Below, piece after piece: positions 5,666-7,716 of a stretch of 7,716 nt of DNA. Source of the DNA: Gammaproteobacteria bacterium (GTDB lineage: Bacteria > Pseudomonadota > Gammaproteobacteria > Pseudomonadales > Halieaceae); contig JAOUDU010000114.1 in assembly GCA_029859085.1 (NCBI GenBank), forward strand, positions 1-7,716. The letters are read 5' to 3'. Below the pieces are notes generated by a model. That model was not told the origin of the DNA, did not search any database, and worked only from the letters and a program-made list of their open reading frames with translations. The position numbers and the translations under genes are program-made. The number at the start of each line of letters is the position of its first letter. Position 1 is the first letter of the stretch.

Positions 5666-6535
5666 TCACCAGCGCCGGATAACCATCTCCGCAAACTGCT
5701 CGATCCTGGCGAGCTTCCGGGCCCGGTCCAGCGACGGGTCGTAGGGGTTCCAGGGGGTCACGCAGATGTCGGTAACCCCCAGCTCGGCCAGTCGCCGGAA
5801 ATCGTCCAGCTTGCGGGCATGCATGTCGAAGGCGTGGATTTCAAAATCGGCGCGCGTATCGGTGCCACAGTCCCGGCGCAGTTCATTCAGCTTGCCAATC
5901 ATCTGTCGCAGGGACTCATAATCGCTGTTGGCCGATATCCAGCCGTCGCCGCTTTGGGCCGCGCGTCGCAGGGCGGGCACCGCGTGACCCCCTACCAGGA
6001 CCGGCACGGGCGCGGTGGGCACCGGTGAGAGTTTCATCCGGCCGATATCGTAGTACTGCGAGTGGAACTCGAAATAGTCGCCGGACAGTGCGCCGCGGAT
6101 GATGGCGATGCAATCGTCCATGCGCCCGCCACGCTCCTCGAATGCAATCCCGTTGTAAGTGAAATCCTCCTTCCAGGGACTGAGGCCCGCGCCGAGGGCT
6201 ATGCGGTTGTCGCTGATCACCGCCAGGGATGACAGGGCCTTGGCCAGCACCAGGGGCTGGCGCACCGGCACCTTGAGCACAGCCGGGTAGAAACGCAGGG
6301 TACTGGTCACCCCGGCCATCATCGCCATCGCCACCACCGGGTCCAGTACCGGCACCCCGTCGAGAGCCTCGCGCACGGCATCGGTGCTCATGTAAGGATA
6401 ATCCGACTCGGTAATCTCGGGATAAAACAGGCTGTCCGGGATCGCCAGCGACGTCCAGCCGGCGGCCTCAGCCGTGCGGGCAATATCCGGGTAATCCTCG
6501 ATCCCGCCCAGCCCTGTCATCAATGTAAAGCGCAT
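5666..6535 (-). CDS. LLM-class (luciferase-like) flavin/F420-type oxidoreductase
   Basis: The protein is 289 residues, a complete member of the bacterial luciferase-like (beta/alpha)8-barrel superfamily, closest in style to the group annotated as 'probable F420-dependent oxidoreductase' (TIGR03619-like). Visible marks are a strand-helix start with YPDIARTAEAAGWTSLAIPD (15-34), RIALGAGLSPWKEDF (111-125, the family's 'R..LG.G.GW...EF'), the following FEERGGRMDDCIAIIR (132-147), and the hallmark VPVLVGGHAVPALRRAAQSG (177-196) ending in DGW. The start at 6535 has GAGGA (plus-strand 6543-6547) seven bases upstream. Members use reduced FMN or coenzyme F420 to oxidise or oxygenate varied organic substrates, in the cytoplasm. 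The F420 label is inherited from actinobacterial relatives; in a gammaproteobacterium FMNH2 supplied by a reductase is at least as likely. The alpha/beta hydrolase gene lies 82 bases upstream in the same direction, so the two may be co-transcribed. The substrate is unknown. Confidence 0.92.
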   Translation of the reverse strand: MRFTLMTGLGGIEDYPDIARTAEAAGWTSLAIPDSLFYPEITESDYPYMSTDAVREALDGVPVLDPVVAMAMMAGVTSTLRFYPAVLKVPVRQPLVLAKALSSLAVISDNRIALGAGLSPWKEDFTYNGIAFEERGGRMDDCIAIIRGALSGDYFEFHSQYYDIGRMKLSPVPTAPVPVLVGGHAVPALRRAAQSGDGWISANSDYESLRQMIGKLNELRRDCGTDTRADFEIHAFDMHARKLDDFRRLAELGVTDICVTPWNPYDPSLDRARKLARIEQFAEMVIRRW

Positions 6536-6617
6536 CTGTCAGTCCTCGTTACCAGGACAGCCAGATTAACGGGTTGGCGCGATGATCAAAGTACCAAATC
6601 AGGCAATCCGATAGACA

Positions 6618-7514
6618 TTAACCACCACGCCCCACCCAGACCTCATCCAGTGCCTCGCGGATAATGCGCGCCACCAGCACCGGGTCTTCCATCGGGATGA
6701 AGTGGGACCTGTCAGGCAGGTAAAACTCCCGGGCGTTCGGCAGGGAGTCCGCCAGGCCGGGCCAGGTGGGCGAGGCGGCCAGGTCATCCGGGTTGGCGAA
6801 ATTGGGCAAAGCGCGCAGCACCGTGACCGGGATGGTCAGCAGTGGTAACAGCTCGTAAATGGCCTCGTTGCCAGATTGCCCGAGATAGATCCCCGCTTCT
6901 TGCAGGGGATCGCAGGCGAGTTGCAGCGCCGACTCGTTCGGCACTTCGCGCAGGGCATACTCGCAGTAATCCCGCAGGACCTGGTCCTGCCAGCTGGCAA
7001 AGGGAGGCCGGTCCCTGAAGCGCCGGTACATTTCCCCGGCGTCCCGCCACTGGTTCTTGCGCCGGCTTACCGGGCTGTCCGCGGGATTGACCAGGTGTAA
7101 CGGCGGGAACAGCCGCGAGTAGAGCTGCCTGGGCATTATCACCGGGTCTATCAGCACCAGTTGCCTGAAGCGCCGCAACTGCCGTGCCGCAACATAGGCC
7201 GCCAGGTAGCCACCCAGGGAGTGACCCACCCCGACAACCCGTTGTAAATCGAGGTGATCCAGCAATGCCTCTATATCGCCTGCCATCAACAGCCAGTCCA
7301 CCTCGCCGTGGCGGTCGCTGCCCCCGTGGAAACGCACGTCCACCGCGTAGATGTGAGCGCCGGGCAACTGGCGGGCGATGGCGTCCCAGCAGCGGCTGTG
7401 AAAGCCGGTGGCGTGCAGCAACAGCACCGGGTCGCTGTCGCCGGGCCACTCGGTGACCTGCAGCGCGACGCCCGGCAGTTGCACCTGGTAGGTTTCGGGT
7501 TGTGGTCTGGTCAC
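6618..7514 (-). CDS. Alpha/beta-fold hydrolase
   Basis: The gene encodes 298 residues from GTG at 7514, an alpha/beta-hydrolase likely cleaving an ester, lactone, thioester or C-C bond in the cytoplasm. The oxyanion-hole motif is LLLHATGFHSRCW (31-43), the nucleophile elbow GVGHSLGG has Ser99, and the catalytic His is His271 in DRSHFIPMEDP. The acid is either Asp123 (LIDP, after strand 6) or Asp243/244 (NPDD, after strand 7). The 'HATGF' start and 'ASPTWPGLA...SHFIPME' end mark a recognisable subgroup of unassigned hydrolases. The frame stays open up to a GTG at 7625 (335 residues), but the extra 37 codons show no family resemblance and have a less GC-rich third position (21 of 37 G or C, against 25 of the first 30 codons after 7514), and would use up the divergent promoter region. 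Neither start has a good ribosome binding site, so the start is uncertain. It precedes the LLM oxidoreductase gene by 82 bases, suggesting a two-gene unit. Confidence 0.9.
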   Translation of the reverse strand: MTRPQPETYQVQLPGVALQVTEWPGDSDPVLLLHATGFHSRCWDAIARQLPGAHIYAVDVRFHGGSDRHGEVDWLLMAGDIEALLDHLDLQRVVGVGHSLGGYLAAYVAARQLRRFRQLVLIDPVIMPRQLYSRLFPPLHLVNPADSPVSRRKNQWRDAGEMYRRFRDRPPFASWQDQVLRDYCEYALREVPNESALQLACDPLQEAGIYLGQSGNEAIYELLPLLTIPVTVLRALPNFANPDDLAASPTWPGLADSLPNAREFYLPDRSHFIPMEDPVLVARIIREALDEVWVGRGG

Positions 7515-7634
7515 GGCTGCATAACGCCCGGCTGGCTGGAAAAATCGGCGGCATACTAACAGATTTACCGGCGAGTCACCCGGCGCCGCACTGATCCGAA
7601 GGGCGACAGACGCTGTATACTCCACTGCCGCGGA

Positions 7635-7661
7635 GAATGGTGCCGGCGGCCGGCATCATTC
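7635..7661. promoter_or_regulatory. Long inverted repeat, likely operator or leader hairpin
   Basis: GAATGGTGCCGG (7635-7646) and CCGGCATCATTC (7650-7661) are reverse complements except at one pair, separated by three bases. The single mismatch becomes a G-U pair in plus-strand RNA, giving a 12-bp stem. It lies in the divergent gap between the hydrolase and the gene starting at 7688. The size and symmetry fit the site of a dimeric repressor such as a TetR-family protein; alternatively it folds in the leader of the rightward transcript. No binding protein is identifiable from the window. Confidence 0.55.
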
Positions 7662-7687
7662 AGCTGGCTGTGAAAGGCTGATTACTC

Positions 7688-7716
7688 ATGCACCTGAAAA
7701 ATATCGCGCATAACCT
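7688..7716 (+). CDS. Start of a plus-strand gene cut by the right edge
   Basis: ATG at 7688 opens a frame to the window end (MHLKNIAHNL, the last codon incomplete but leucine whichever base follows). AAAGG at 7673-7677 lies ten bases upstream. The gene diverges from the hydrolase across a gap with a strong inverted repeat, which is where a gene start would be expected. The short N-terminus is reminiscent of acyl-CoA synthetases, which often begin with a short helix followed by 'PDKPA', but ten residues are not enough to assign a family. Confidence 0.45.

Noticed and set aside
6784..7554. 256-residue minus-strand frame overlapping the hydrolase, beginning with ATG
   Set aside because: It is the shifted frame of the hydrolase gene, with Arg/Gly/Ala-rich composition and no motif. 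The ATG near 7552 is tempting but not in the hydrolase frame, and no frameshift is needed since the hydrolase motifs are all in one frame.

Overview
This is a GC-rich window with a typical proteobacterial gene layout. An AraC/OruR-type regulator, an acyl-CoA synthetase remnant, a short-chain dehydrogenase, a TonB-dependent receptor, an LLM-class oxidoreductase and an alpha/beta hydrolase occur together. That set resembles accessory catabolic regions of marine Gammaproteobacteria of the Halieaceae/OM60-NOR5 type. The taxonomic guess is inference from gene content and style, since no marker gene is present.

Layout. At 1-817 (minus) lies the N-terminal part of an AraC-family regulator that runs off the left edge before its DNA-binding domain. 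It diverges across a 129-bp gap from a short ORF (947-1600, plus) that is recognisably an AMP-binding acyl-CoA synthetase but lacks the ATP-binding P-loop block and the whole C-terminal half. I read it as a decayed, non-catalytic remnant. A complete SDR oxidoreductase (1631-2389, plus) follows, with its own strong ribosome binding site. It converges on a large TonB-dependent receptor (2471-4747, minus), and a textbook rho-independent terminator for the receptor sits between the two stop codons. A non-coding stretch of about 360 bp (4748-5109) separates the receptor from a small, unrecognised four-helix membrane protein (5110-5613, plus). A perfect 10-bp hairpin lies between that gene and the convergent LLM-class oxidoreductase (5666-6535, minus). 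An alpha/beta hydrolase (6618-7514, minus) lies upstream of the LLM gene in the same direction and may be co-transcribed with it. At the right edge a plus-strand gene appears to begin at 7688. The divergent gap before it holds a long near-perfect inverted repeat that looks like an operator or a leader hairpin.

How the genes may work together (inference): the receptor could import a hydrophobic or bulky organic substrate. The hydrolase, LLM oxidoreductase and SDR would be ester or ring-opening, oxygenation/oxidation and alcohol dehydrogenation steps. The AraC/OruR-type regulator could respond to the substrate. Nothing in the sequence identifies the substrate. No RNA gene, CRISPR array, transposase or insertion sequence was seen. 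I did not find a clearly new system. The items most worth a second look are the gutted acyl-CoA synthetase, the 7635-7661 inverted repeat, and the orphan four-helix membrane protein with apparent internal duplication.
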